A DNA stretch of 37,345 nucleotides from Actinomycetota bacterium (GCA_023475565.1 JAMCVT010000088.1:1-37345), one strand, 5' to 3'. Positions 1 through 7,010 are shown, counted from the first letter of the stretch. The notes: a model not told the origin generated them from the sequence alone. Translations and numbers: made by a program.

Positions 1-51
1 TTCAAATTCCCAAGCTGAGGGTTGAGAGTTCGATCCTCTTCACCCGCTCCA
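1..51 (+). repeat. tRNA-Gly(CCC)-like 3' half, copy 1
   Basis: The sequence reads as an anticodon loop TTCCCAA with 3' stem GCTGA, a T-arm GAGAG-TTCGATC-CTCTT, then CACCCGC-T-CCA, which is the 3' end expected of a bacterial tRNA-Gly with anticodon CCC. The bases to the left (TTCAAA) do not pair with the GCTGA stem, so either the tRNA is cut by the window edge and divergent, or this is only a 3' fragment. A second copy lies at 1309-1363. Confidence 0.6.
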
Positions 52-174
52 AATTTTCATAGAAATATCAAGGCCTCAACGATTACGGGGAGACCAGGTC
101 TTATCAGTTCAAGAAAAAGGATTGGTAAAGATTTTTATTTCGACAAATTTAATTCCAAATAAAAACGTTATTTC

Positions 175-203
175 TTGACAGCATAGAATATATAAATTAT
201 TAT
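175..203 (+). promoter_or_regulatory. Sigma-A promoter of the pyrE-like cassette
   Basis: TTGACA (175-180), a 17-bp spacer and TATTAT (198-203) make a near-consensus vegetative promoter about 45 bp upstream of the first gene. A strong AAGGAGGTG ribosome site follows at 226-234. Confidence 0.75.
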
Positions 204-249
204 GTTATTTAAAAGTTATACCTTAAAGGAGGTGTAGCCGCTCTCATGA

Positions 250-858
250 TTGTTGGCGGCTAATTTTATGTCAATTGGCAATAAAGTTTTTAATACATTT
301 AATAAAGAATGGATAATTCTTCACGCTCTCGTTAAAGAGCATTCTTTTGAGTTTGGCAAATTCATACTTTCCTCGGGTAAAGAGAGTAAATATTATTTTG
401 ATGCTAAACAAGTTACGCTACACCCAGAAGGTTCCTATCTCATAGGAAAAATTATTATTCAGAAAATTAAGGGTTTAAATATTGATGCCGTTGGCGGACT
501 TACCATAGGCGCTGATCCTATAGTTGGTGCTTTATCTCCTGTAGCTCACCTTGAGGGAATGAACACGCTTAAGATGTTTATTGTTCGGAAAGAACCCAAG
601 AAACATGGAAAATGTAAATATGTAGAAGGTCCTGTTTTGAATCAAGGGGATCGGGTTGTAATTGTGGATGATGTAATTACCACTGGAGGTTCAATTATTA
701 AGGCTATTGAAGCGGTACAGGAACTAGGTTGTCAGGTGGTAAAAGTAATTGTACTTGTTGACAGAGAAGAAGGGGGTACGGAAGTTCTCCAGGGAAGGGG
801 AATAGAAGTAGATCCAATCTTTACAATTGAAGATTTTAGAGACAATGAGTCGCTTTGA
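250..858 (+). CDS. pyrE: Orotate phosphoribosyltransferase-like protein
   Basis: This would transfer phosphoribose from PRPP to orotate in pyrimidine synthesis or salvage, in the cytosol. The PRPP-binding loop VVIVDDVITTGGS lies near residues 136-148, and the central VGGLTIGADPIVGALS segment matches orotate PRTases; about 200 residues is the usual length. The start is uncertain: TTG at 250 is about 17 nt from the AAGGAGG site, ATG at 268 is farther, and the best-placed ATG (246) opens only a five-codon ORF, MIVGG-stop. The gene is markedly more AT-rich than genes after position 2500 and lies with the next ORF between two tRNA-3'-end copies, so transfer is likely. It stands alone rather than in a pyr operon, so a salvage or accessory role is possible. 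Family assignment is firm, exact substrate less so. Confidence 0.85.
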   Translation: MLAANFMSIGNKVFNTFNKEWIILHALVKEHSFEFGKFILSSGKESKYYFDAKQVTLHPEGSYLIGKIIIQKIKGLNIDAVGGLTIGADPIVGALSPVAHLEGMNTLKMFIVRKEPKKHGKCKYVEGPVLNQGDRVVIVDDVITTGGSIIKAIEAVQELGCQVVKVIVLVDREEGGTEVLQGRGIEVDPIFTIEDFRDNESL

Positions 859-1141
859 GCTAATCCGAATGCTAGAAGAGCAGTTTTCTGTGTCCAACTT
901 ATGGAAGATAGTTAGATTCTGTTATGATATGCCAAAAGAAAATCGTGACCCAACAATAATTGCAATCTGCAATGTTCTGGAAAAGTTAGCAACCCTAAGA
1001 GAAGGGGTTTCAGTTAACGCGGATCTCGCCTCAGGGCAGGATAAAGCTGTTAGGATATTGGCCATTAATGCACTAAGAGGCAAAAAATATGCTTTATCTG
1101 AATTAAATAAAATGACATTCCAAAACGATAACCCTACTTGA
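845..1141 (+). CDS. Small conserved-looking protein of unknown function
   Basis: I do not recognise this protein of about 98 residues. It looks mostly alpha-helical (MSRFELIRMLEEQFSV at the start, basic residues near the end), with no signal peptide, membrane segment or obvious motif. ATG 845 overlaps the last 14 bases of the pyrE-like gene, which suggests translational coupling and a shared mRNA; TTG 827 is an alternative start. Base composition matches its AT-rich partner, so the two probably moved together. A small hairpin followed by a T-run comes directly after it. It could be a partner or regulator of the PRTase, but that is inferred only from overlap. Confidence 0.55.
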   Translation: MSRFELIRMLEEQFSVSNLWKIVRFCYDMPKENRDPTIIAICNVLEKLATLREGVSVNADLASGQDKAVRILAINALRGKKYALSELNKMTFQNDNPT

Positions 1142-1152
1142 TAGGGATTTTT
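1132..1152 (+). terminator. Weak intrinsic terminator after the pyrE-like cassette
   Basis: CCCTA-cttga-TAGGG followed by A and five T. The 5-bp stem is short, and the left arm overlaps the end of the preceding ORF. Confidence 0.4.
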
Positions 1153-1308
1153 CTATTAAGGTGGTAATGATACATGCGAAGCTTATATTGTTAACATTAA
1201 GTATAAATAGGTTTCGTAGTGAATGTTACTTTGCAGTCGTAAAACCTTCGAGGTGTTGCAAATAGTCACTTTTTACCTTATCCATGCTTACCTTTCGTTC
1301 GCGTCGAC

Positions 1309-1363
1309 AAATTTTCAAGCTGAGGGTTGAGGGTTGAGAGTTCGATCCTCTTCACCCGCACCA
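1309..1363 (+). repeat. tRNA-Gly-like 3' half, copy 2
   Basis: This repeats the 1-51 sequence almost base for base (CAAATT, CAAGCTGAGGG, GAGAGTTCGATCCTCTTCACCCGC, CCA) with three changes: TT replaces CC in the anticodon-loop region, a TTGAGGG heptamer is duplicated, and the discriminator base is A instead of T. No tRNA 5' half (acceptor GCGGGTG or D-arm) is present upstream, so this is a fragment, not a gene. The 1153-1308 stretch before it shows no gene. Confidence 0.75.
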
Positions 1364-1374
1364 GTAAATAAGAT

Positions 1375-1399
1375 CCCCCAACATTTTAGGGGGTTTTTT
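1375..1399 (+). terminator. Intrinsic terminator after tRNA fragment 2
   Basis: CCCCC-aacatttta-GGGGG followed by TTTTTTG and more T. It sits 12 bp after the CCA, where a tRNA transcription unit would end, which suggests this copy keeps the original chromosomal downstream flank. No gene is seen from 1400 to 1556. Confidence 0.75.
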
Positions 1400-1556
1400 G
1401 TTTTTTTTCAGCGTTTTGTTGGAAATAATTTTTTCTTTTATAACAAATTTGGCACTCCTTACATATTATACATCAGGAGAAGGTAAATGTTGTATTCCCA
1501 GGGTGTCCCGGGTGTGGCGCTGGAATTTGTTGAATAAAATAAGGAGTGATTTAATA

Positions 1557-2180
1557 ATGCCTAATGGCAATAACAACATCTGTCTGGTATTTGAGGCGTG
1601 TGTGCAAAAGGTGGCGGAGGCCAGGTTGACTGTAGCTGCCATCAATGCGGCTACGGGTCTTGGTATTGTGGTAAACCCCCTCACCGGCGAGGCTACCGCT
1701 GTGGTGGGCGGTGTGACCGTACCCATTTCTTTTGAATTTTTCTGCCAGAGCAACAACGCATTCTTCCGCCCCACACTGCTCAGGGATAAAATAGTCAACT
1801 GCGGTTGGGTAAACGGCGTTATCCTGATCAGAAACCTTGACACCGGCGCTATTTTGGCCTGTCTCAATATAGCGGCAACTTTCCAGGAGGAGCAGGAAGC
1901 TCCCGGCGTTTTACCCACAGATATTATTCAGGAGCAGACTGTGGAAGAAGAGGGAACCGCCATATGCATCGTATTTGAAACCAATACCGATACCGCCTTA
2001 ACCGAACCTGTGCTGATTTTTAAATGCATCCTTCTGGTCAAGAAGACAGTCACTCGCGAGCTGGTGGCCGTTCTTCCCACATGCCCGCCTGTTATACAGC
2101 CCTGTCCTACGGTGTGTCCTACGGTGTGTCCAACGGTGTGTCCTACTAACCAGGTCAGAATTTCCTGTGTCTGTGTGTAG
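1557..2180 (+). CDS. Cys-rich protein with CPTV repeats, possible spore-surface protein
   Basis: The start is ATG 1557 behind AAGGAG (1541-1546), giving 207 residues; the longer track ORF from 1398 has no ribosome site. The protein is beta-rich and hydrophobic with scattered cysteines. The segment from 'RPTLLRDKIVNCGWVNG' through 'FQEEQEAPGVLP' to 'KCILLVKKTVTREL' resembles, by eye only, the DUF3794/SPOCS fold of clostridial spore-coat and SipL-like proteins. It ends in a perfect tandem of PTVC units (TGTCCTACGGTG in DNA) and CVCV. Two tiny ORFs follow. No signal peptide is seen. A Cys-crosslinked spore-surface role is inference. Confidence 0.6.
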   Translation: MPNGNNNICLVFEACVQKVAEARLTVAAINAATGLGIVVNPLTGEATAVVGGVTVPISFEFFCQSNNAFFRPTLLRDKIVNCGWVNGVILIRNLDTGAILACLNIAATFQEEQEAPGVLPTDIIQEQTVEEEGTAICIVFETNTDTALTEPVLIFKCILLVKKTVTRELVAVLPTCPPVIQPCPTVCPTVCPTVCPTNQVRISCVCV

Positions 2181-2219
2181 CCATTAAACAACTAAGCAAG
2201 ATAAGGAGGACTTAAAGAT

Positions 2220-2369
2220 ATACCTATAGCAAGATTGGCAAGTGTGTCCGGTAGTAAATTTATAAGGCTGGGGGCGCCCGTAGCCTTTACCTTTAACGAA
2301 GGCAATAAAGACCAGAACATTAACGATGCAGACCTTCCCTTTAATTGGCAGCAGGTCCACAATAATTAG
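2220..2369 (+). CDS. 49-residue ORF with apparent ATA start
   Basis: This is absent from the ORF track. A textbook AAGGAGG (2203-2209) is placed 10 nt before ATA 2220, which opens an uninterrupted 49-codon frame beginning PIARLASVSGSKFIRLG and ending NNDADLP-like acidic and QQVHNN residues. The only standard in-frame start, TTG 2235, is 25 nt from the ribosome site. Either ATA is used as a rare start, or an ATG was lost by one base change. The product is not recognised. It lies 39 bp after the Cys-rich gene and probably shares its transcript. Confidence 0.4.
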   Translation: MPIARLASVSGSKFIRLGAPVAFTFNEGNKDQNINDADLPFNWQQVHNN

Positions 2370-2374
2370 AAGTC

Positions 2375-2479
2375 ATGGCGGTCAACTCTATAGCATATAA
2401 GTCGCAGTTTACCGGCTGCACCAACTATCACCAATTCGTCGTTTTAGTGCGGCGCGGTTTAGCCAGCCTCAAAACATAA
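2375..2479 (+). CDS. 34-residue ORF, unknown
   Basis: ATG 2375 begins 5 bp after the preceding 49-codon frame stops and runs 34 codons (MAVNSIAYKSQFTGC...). Tight packing behind two other frames and ahead of a large hairpin is the only support. There is no clear ribosome site of its own, so it would need coupling. It may not be a gene. Confidence 0.25.
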   Translation: MAVNSIAYKSQFTGCTNYHQFVVLVRRGLASLKT

Positions 2480-2493
2480 TAAAAAAAGAAATA

Positions 2494-2537
2494 CCGTCAA
2501 AAGGCCTCATCCTAATAAAAATGAGGTCTTTTGACGG
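2494..2537 (+). terminator. Large hairpin, probable terminator
   Basis: CCGTCAAAAGGCCTCAT pairs with ATGAGGTCTTTTGACGG around a 10-nt loop: 17 pairs, one of them G-U. It closes the Cys-rich transcription unit. A T-run follows only when read on the minus strand; on the plus strand the strong stem stands without a good U-tract. Confidence 0.6.
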
Positions 2538-2591
2538 ATTGCCGAGGACTTTTGTGTATAATTTACAAAAAGACTGACTGGCAGGTGTTTT

Positions 2592-3113
2592 ATGAAGCAG
2601 CGCTTTTTCTTCTGCCCCAAGTGCGGGGGAAAGCTGTCATACAGAAATGACGGCGAAAGACCAAGGCTCACCTGTGATAAGTGCAGGTACATTTTCTATG
2701 AGAACCCGGCGGTGGGGGTGGCGGCGGTGGTGCTGGACCCGGAGGGCAGGATACTTCTGGGCAGGCGCACCGGCAGCTGCAAAGGGCGGTGGTGCATACC
2801 CTGCGGCTACGTGGAGTATGACGAGGATGTTTACCACGCGGCGGTGCGGGAGTTGCGCGAGGAGACCGGGCTGGACATAAGGGTCACCGGCATCTGTGCG
2901 GTGAAGTCAAACTTCCACAACCCCGATGCCCATACAGTGGGGATATGGTTTTGGGCCGGGGTAAACGGGGGGGAACTGCTGGCCGGGGGTGACCTGGACC
3001 GGCTGGGTTTCTTTTTCCCGGATGACCTGCCGTCCCTGGCCTTCCCCACCGACAGGGAGGTAATAAGAGAGATCAGTGAGTCCCGGGGCGGGCTGGACAA
3101 ATATTCACTTTAA
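2592..3113 (+). CDS. NUDIX hydrolase with N-terminal zinc ribbon
   Basis: This hydrolyses a nucleoside diphosphate linked to another group; substrates in this subfamily include ADP-ribose and NADH, and the exact one is not shown here. A four-Cys zinc ribbon occupies residues 8-31 (CPKC...CDKC). The Nudix box is complete at 72-94, matching Gx5Ex7REUxEExGU as GYVEYDE...RELREETGL, so metal binding and catalysis should be intact. At 173 residues it has a zinc ribbon plus one Nudix domain and lacks the extra N-terminal domain of full NudC. A TATAAT at 2557-2562 lies upstream but its -35 is poorly spaced. The gene is GC-rich, unlike the genes before 2500. Confidence 0.85.
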   Translation: MKQRFFFCPKCGGKLSYRNDGERPRLTCDKCRYIFYENPAVGVAAVVLDPEGRILLGRRTGSCKGRWCIPCGYVEYDEDVYHAAVRELREETGLDIRVTGICAVKSNFHNPDAHTVGIWFWAGVNGGELLAGGDLDRLGFFFPDDLPSLAFPTDREVIREISESRGGLDKYSL

Positions 3114-3212
3114 GAGATCCGGCCCAATATTAATGCAGATCGGAGTTATATCTGCAGCGGCTGAAAAATATTATTTTACAGTAAGCCAAAACAGTATAAC
3201 AAAGACGGTGCA

Positions 3213-3695
3213 ATGAAGGTGAACAGGGAGCAGAATCTTTTAATCAGGGTATATTTGCCTCTTACATTTGTAATTATTCTAACTGACCACCTTTTCCCGG
3301 GCCGGGTGGCGGTTAACTATTTTAAGTTTGTAGTTGTTTTAACTCTTTTTCCGGCTGCCCTGCTCACCGGAAAATGGTTTAGGGAGCAGGTAATCTTGAC
3401 CTTTGCCGTATTCCTGATGGTGGTGGGGGACTTTTTTTTAAACCTGTGCAGCGCCATTCCGGATCTGGCGGGGGATGTCAGGATTTTTGGGGTGTTGAGC
3501 TTTATTCTGGCGTACCTTTCCCTCCTGGCCGGTCTGCTTATTCTGATAAGTGACATAGGGGTAGCCAATAATGTGTTTAATCCGGCCTACTCGTCCATTA
3601 TCGTGCCCTGGCTGCAGAATATAATATGGGGGACCTATATACCGGCGTGGACCCTTATGGCGGTTAACATAGCCGAGAACCGCCTGCTGGCCTGA
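3213..3695 (+). CDS. Small integral membrane protein, possibly YhhN-like
   Basis: The 160-residue protein has about five hydrophobic segments (near residues 11-27, 37-52, 60-77, 88-110 and 128-150) and no soluble domain. The pattern 'VVGDFFLNL' followed by 'IFGVLSFILAYLSLL' recalls the YhhN (lysoplasmalogenase-like) family, but YhhN proteins are usually over 200 residues and I could not match the rest. ATG 3213 lacks a strong ribosome site. It stands alone between the NUDIX gene and the SCIFF locus. The membrane location is well supported, the family only weakly. Confidence 0.6.
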   Translation: MKVNREQNLLIRVYLPLTFVIILTDHLFPGRVAVNYFKFVVVLTLFPAALLTGKWFREQVILTFAVFLMVVGDFFLNLCSAIPDLAGDVRIFGVLSFILAYLSLLAGLLILISDIGVANNVFNPAYSSIIVPWLQNIIWGTYIPAWTLMAVNIAENRLLA

Positions 3696-3735
3696 CCGGG
3701 GGGGACTGCTGACCTCCCAAAAGGACTGAAAATGG

Positions 3736-3764
3736 TTGCTTATGGGCTCAGCAACCCGTATAAT
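3736..3764 (+). promoter_or_regulatory. Promoter of the SCIFF locus
   Basis: TTGCTT (3736-3741), a 17-bp spacer and a perfect TATAAT (3759-3764), 36 bp before the scfA start. An AAAGGAGGGG ribosome site at 3781-3790 follows. Confidence 0.7.
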
Positions 3765-3799
3765 ATAGGTTGGATAGGCAAAAGGAGGGGTAAAGATTC

Positions 3800-3949
3800 A
3801 TGGGCAAACACATAAGGACTGTAAATAAAAACAACCTCAGGCAGACCCTGCAGGGCCGGGGGTGTGGAGAATGCCAGGCTTCCTGCCAGTCTGCCTGCAA
3901 AACATCCTGCACCGTGGGCAACCAGGTTTGTGTCAAGGAAAAAAAATAA
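3800..3949 (+). CDS. scfA: SCIFF ranthipeptide precursor
   Basis: This 49-residue peptide is missed by the ORF track. It is the six-cysteines-in-forty-five (SCIFF) precursor found in nearly all Clostridia. The N-terminal leader (MGKHIRTVNKNN...) precedes a core with Cys at 22, 25, 29, 33, 37 and 44 in the family's fixed spacing (GCGECQASCQSACKTSC, then TVGNQVC). In the studied Clostridium thermocellum pair, the maturase installs a thioether from a Cys to a Thr five residues later; here Cys33 and Thr38 hold that spacing. The ribosome site AAAGGAGGGG is very strong, as expected for a peptide made in excess over its enzyme. The maturase gene is next, after a hairpin terminator. Proposed roles for SCIFF peptides include signalling; none can be read from the sequence. 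Confidence 0.95.
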   Translation: MGKHIRTVNKNNLRQTLQGRGCGECQASCQSACKTSCTVGNQVCVKEKK

Positions 3950-3963
3950 TTCTTAAATAAAGG

Positions 3964-3989
3964 CCCGGTCCCGTGGGATTGGGTTTTTT
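3964..3989 (+). terminator. Intercistronic terminator between scfA and scfB
   Basis: CCCGGTCC-cgtg-GGATTGGG followed by TTTTTT, with further A-T pairing outside. It begins 15 bp after scfA stops and ends 21 bp before scfB. A leaky terminator here would give abundant precursor mRNA and limited maturase mRNA. Confidence 0.75.
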
Positions 3990-4009
3990 ACTTTAACGGG
4001 GTAATTTAT

Positions 4010-5353
4010 ATGATACATAAATTTGTTTTTGACGGCGAAAGATTGGTTTTTGACGTCCACAGCGGGGCCCTGCACGTTGTTGATGAACTTGTTTGGGACA
4101 TACTGGAGGAGTTTGACCACTTTACCGAGGAAGACTTTGTCTCCAGGTTCCTGGGCAGATACCCCGGAGAAGCTGTAAGTGAGGCTGTTGAGGAAATAAA
4201 GGAGCTTATTAATAAAAAAATACTTTTTTCTCCCGATCCCTTCGGAGGCAGCTACACCCCTCCGGAAGAAAACCTTATCAAGGCCCTGTGCCTGCACCTG
4301 GCCCATGACTGCAACCTGGCCTGCCGCTATTGCTTTGCCGGGCAGGGAAAATTCGGAGGCGCTGCCGGGCTTATGACGCCTGAAGTGGGCAGGAGGGCCC
4401 TGGAGTTTTTGGTGGAGTCCTCGGGGGAAAGGCGTCACCTGGAGGTTGATTTTTTCGGTGGAGAGCCTCTTCTGAATTTTGAGGCGCTGGCCATGCTGGT
4501 GGACTACGGGAGGGAGCTGGCCGGTAAAAAGGGAAAGGAAATAAAGTTCACCTGCACCACCAATGCCATACTGCTTGACCGCAAAAAAGGTGATTTCTTG
4601 AACAACAACAATATCAGCGTGATACTCAGCATTGACGGGAGACAGGCGGTCCATGACGTTATGAGGCCATTTCCGGGTGGAAACGGGTCCTACGAGGCTG
4701 TGCTGGAAAACATCCGGACTTTTCTGGAGTCCAGGGATTACCGGGACTATTATGTGAGGGGAACCTTTACCGCCCTCAATCCCGATTTTACCGATGACAT
4801 GGAACATCTTGCCGCACTGGGCTTTGACAACATATCCCTGGAGCCGGTGGTGGCTGACCGCAGGGAACATTACGCTCTCAGGGAGGAGATGCTTCCCGCT
4901 GTTTCCCTGGAATATGAAAAGCTTGTCAGGTCCCTTCTTAAAATGAGGCAGACCGGGCGCCACATAAACTTTTTCCATTTCAACATAGACTTTGAGGGCG
5001 GCCCCTGCCTGCCCAAAAGAATGAACGGGTGTGGGGCGGGCTTTCAATACCTGGCTGTCGCTCCGGAGGGAACCCTGTACCCCTGTCACCAGTTTGTGGG
5101 GCAGGGAGAGTTTATCATGGGCGATGTATACACAGGAGTTCGGAGAGACGACCTGACCAGGCTTTTTAAAAATTCCCACCTGTATAAGAAAGAGGGCTGC
5201 AGCAGTTGCTGGGCCAAGTATCATTGCAGCGGGGGGTGCCATGCCAACGCCTATATCCATAACGGCAGCCTCCTCAAACCTTACTCCACCGGCTGCGCCA
5301 TGACCAAAAAAAGGCTGGAGTGCGCCATGTACCTGGCTCAGTGTAATGGTTGA
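4010..5353 (+). CDS. scfB: SCIFF thioether maturase, radical SAM/SPASM protein
   Basis: This uses S-adenosylmethionine and iron-sulfur clusters to form Cys-to-Thr thioethers in the SCIFF peptide. Residues 1-90 form the peptide-recognition (RRE-like) region. The radical SAM cluster motif CxxxCxxC is Cys101, Cys105, Cys108 (CNLACRYC), followed by the usual FxGGEPLL segment. The C-terminal third is a SPASM domain with many Cys (GGPCLP, NGCGAG, YPCHQF, CSSCWAKYHCSGGCHAN, STGCAM) that bind auxiliary [4Fe-4S] clusters. The length of 447 residues is usual. ATG 4010 has only a weak ribosome site, in contrast to the precursor gene. The 480-residue ORF on the other strand is a shadow. Confidence 0.95.
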   Translation: MIHKFVFDGERLVFDVHSGALHVVDELVWDILEEFDHFTEEDFVSRFLGRYPGEAVSEAVEEIKELINKKILFSPDPFGGSYTPPEENLIKALCLHLAHDCNLACRYCFAGQGKFGGAAGLMTPEVGRRALEFLVESSGERRHLEVDFFGGEPLLNFEALAMLVDYGRELAGKKGKEIKFTCTTNAILLDRKKGDFLNNNNISVILSIDGRQAVHDVMRPFPGGNGSYEAVLENIRTFLESRDYRDYYVRGTFTALNPDFTDDMEHLAALGFDNISLEPVVADRREHYALREEMLPAVSLEYEKLVRSLLKMRQTGRHINFFHFNIDFEGGPCLPKRMNGCGAGFQYLAVAPEGTLYPCHQFVGQGEFIMGDVYTGVRRDDLTRLFKNSHLYKKEGCSSCWAKYHCSGGCHANAYIHNGSLLKPYSTGCAMTKKRLECAMYLAQCNG

Positions 5354-5514
5354 GGGACAATCCGGGATACTGTAATTTACGATATATTTATACATATTTT
5401 TATTTATTCCACCAACTTCTTGAAATTCATGGAGGGTTTGTGTAAAACTGGGCTAAGCAGCGTAATTGAAAGTAAAATAGAGAAGACACCATTTATTTTA
5501 ATTTTTCTGTTTTT

Positions 5515-5541
5515 TTGGATCAGGCACAGGTATGCTATAAT
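5515..5541 (+). promoter_or_regulatory. Extended -10 promoter of the M23 peptidase gene
   Basis: TGCTATAAT (TG at 5533-5534, TATAAT at 5536-5541) with a TTGGAT-like -35 at short spacing. The leader to the gene is about 95 nt. The rest of 5354-5639 is AT-rich with no gene seen. Confidence 0.5.
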
Positions 5542-5639
5542 AAAAAAGCTTTAAGCTTTTATATGCCATTTTTTAGGTACTGTTTAAATAAAACTTCAGG
5601 AACGGAGGGGGGAATCGTTTTATTATAGAAAAATCAGAT

Positions 5640-6998
5640 GTGTTGTCGAGAAATGTTAAAAGATTTATAAAGTTCGTTAAAGAGCCTAAAGAGCCGGCTG
5701 CCATTATAGGGGTGGCGTTTTACACCATATTCCTGTTATCACTGATATCCGCGGCCTACGCCGGGAATATGAAGTGGGGGATATTCTCAGGCAGCCAGCT
5801 TATTTCAGTGGTGAGCGACCCGGCGGAGGCCAGGGATATTATCAGCCAGCTGATTGATGAACATCCCCGGGGAGATGCTGCAGCACTTCTGGGAAGGCTT
5901 CAGCTGAGGAAGACCAACCAGACAGGCCCGGTTCTGGGTGGCTATACCTTAAAAACAGCCCTTAACGACACGGTAACCTCCCGAATGCGGGGTGCCCAGA
6001 TATTGGTTGACGGTAAGGCCGTGCTGGCCCTGAGAAGCCGGGAGGATGCCGAAAATCTGCTGAGTTCTCTTAAAGGGAAGTATGAGACTGCCGGAAGCAG
6101 CGCATCCTTTGTGGAAAATGTTGAGATAGCCGAAACAATGGTTGAAAATATAAGTGTAATGAGCGTTGAAACCGCTCTGGATGCTGTAAAGGGCGGGGCT
6201 CAGAAAATTGCTGTTTACGAGATTAAAAACGGGGATACCCTCTGGGATATCGCCATTAATGCCGGGCTTTCGGTGGATGACATTATCGCTCTCAATCCCG
6301 GTATGAACCCGGACAGTCTGCAGTTGGGGGACACCATCAGCCTCAGCAAGTCTAATCCCCTGATAAGTGTCAAAACCGTAACGACAAAGACAGCCACCGA
6401 AATTGTGAGCCCGCCGGTGGAAGAGAAAAAGGATTCTTCACTCTACATGGGTGAAAGAAAGATACTGGCCAAGGGTAAGAGCGGAAAAAGGGAAGTTACA
6501 TATCAGGTTACCAGCATAAACGGAATGGAATCCGACCGTCAGGCAGTAGAGGAGAATATACTGGAAAAAGCCGAGCCAAAGGTTATAGCCACCGGTACCC
6601 GCGTTCTTCTGGCATCCCGCGGATCTGGCGGCGGGGGCCGGCTCAGCTGGCCTACGGTGGGATCGGTGATTTCGCCATACGGCAGGAGAGGCGGCAGGCT
6701 GCATGCCGGGGTGGATATCAACGCAGGGGCAGGCACCGCAGTGAGCGCTGCCCAGGCCGGTACGGTGATACGGGCAGGCTGGTATGCGGGGTATGGAAAG
6801 TGTGTTGAAATATCCCACGGTGACGGCATTGTTACCAGGTACGGGCACCTTTCCAGCATAGCGGTGAGCGTAGGGCAGAAGGTAGGCGCAAGGCAGTTTA
6901 TCGGCAGGGTCGGCTCCACCGGCCAGGCCACCGGGCCCCACCTGCACCTGGAAGTACGGGTGAACGGCCAGGCCAGAAATCCAATGAGTTTCTTTTAG
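5640..6998 (+). CDS. LysM/G5/M23 cell-wall endopeptidase
   Basis: This is a membrane-anchored murein hydrolase that would cut peptidoglycan cross-links. An N-terminal membrane segment (about residues 22-42) is followed by an unassigned region, a LysM domain near 193-240 (YEIKNGDTLWDIAINAGLS), a G5 domain near 258-325 and an M23 peptidase domain at about 338-452. The zinc and catalytic residues are in place: HAGVD, YGHL and HLHLEV. The start is unclear. GTG 5640 is 27 nt after the strong GGAGGGGGG; an in-frame ATT at 5622 is correctly spaced and would add six residues. A clean terminator follows. The architecture matches the peptidases of Peptococcaceae and other Clostridia linked to cell-wall growth or sporulation. 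Confidence 0.9.
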   Translation: MLSRNVKRFIKFVKEPKEPAAIIGVAFYTIFLLSLISAAYAGNMKWGIFSGSQLISVVSDPAEARDIISQLIDEHPRGDAAALLGRLQLRKTNQTGPVLGGYTLKTALNDTVTSRMRGAQILVDGKAVLALRSREDAENLLSSLKGKYETAGSSASFVENVEIAETMVENISVMSVETALDAVKGGAQKIAVYEIKNGDTLWDIAINAGLSVDDIIALNPGMNPDSLQLGDTISLSKSNPLISVKTVTTKTATEIVSPPVEEKKDSSLYMGERKILAKGKSGKREVTYQVTSINGMESDRQAVEENILEKAEPKVIATGTRVLLASRGSGGGGRLSWPTVGSVISPYGRRGGRLHAGVDINAGAGTAVSAAQAGTVIRAGWYAGYGKCVEISHGDGIVTRYGHLSSIAVSVGQKVGARQFIGRVGSTGQATGPHLHLEVRVNGQARNPMSFF

Positions 6999-7010
6999 AA
7001 TCAACAGAAC

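Noticed and set aside
2100-2150. CRISPR or minisatellite from repeated TGTCCTACGGTG
   Set aside because: There are only about three in-frame copies without spacers, coding for the PTVC tandem of a protein.
3466-3600. Firm naming of the 3213-3695 protein as YhhN
   Set aside because: The GD...F motif pattern is suggestive, but the protein is about 50 residues short and the rest cannot be matched by eye.
3953-5395. 480-residue minus-strand ORF
   Set aside because: It lies exactly opposite scfB, whose cluster motifs are unmistakable; the minus frame has no motif or ribosome site.
6438-7004. 188-residue minus-strand ORF
   Set aside because: It is antisense to the M23 peptidase domain and is not protein-like.
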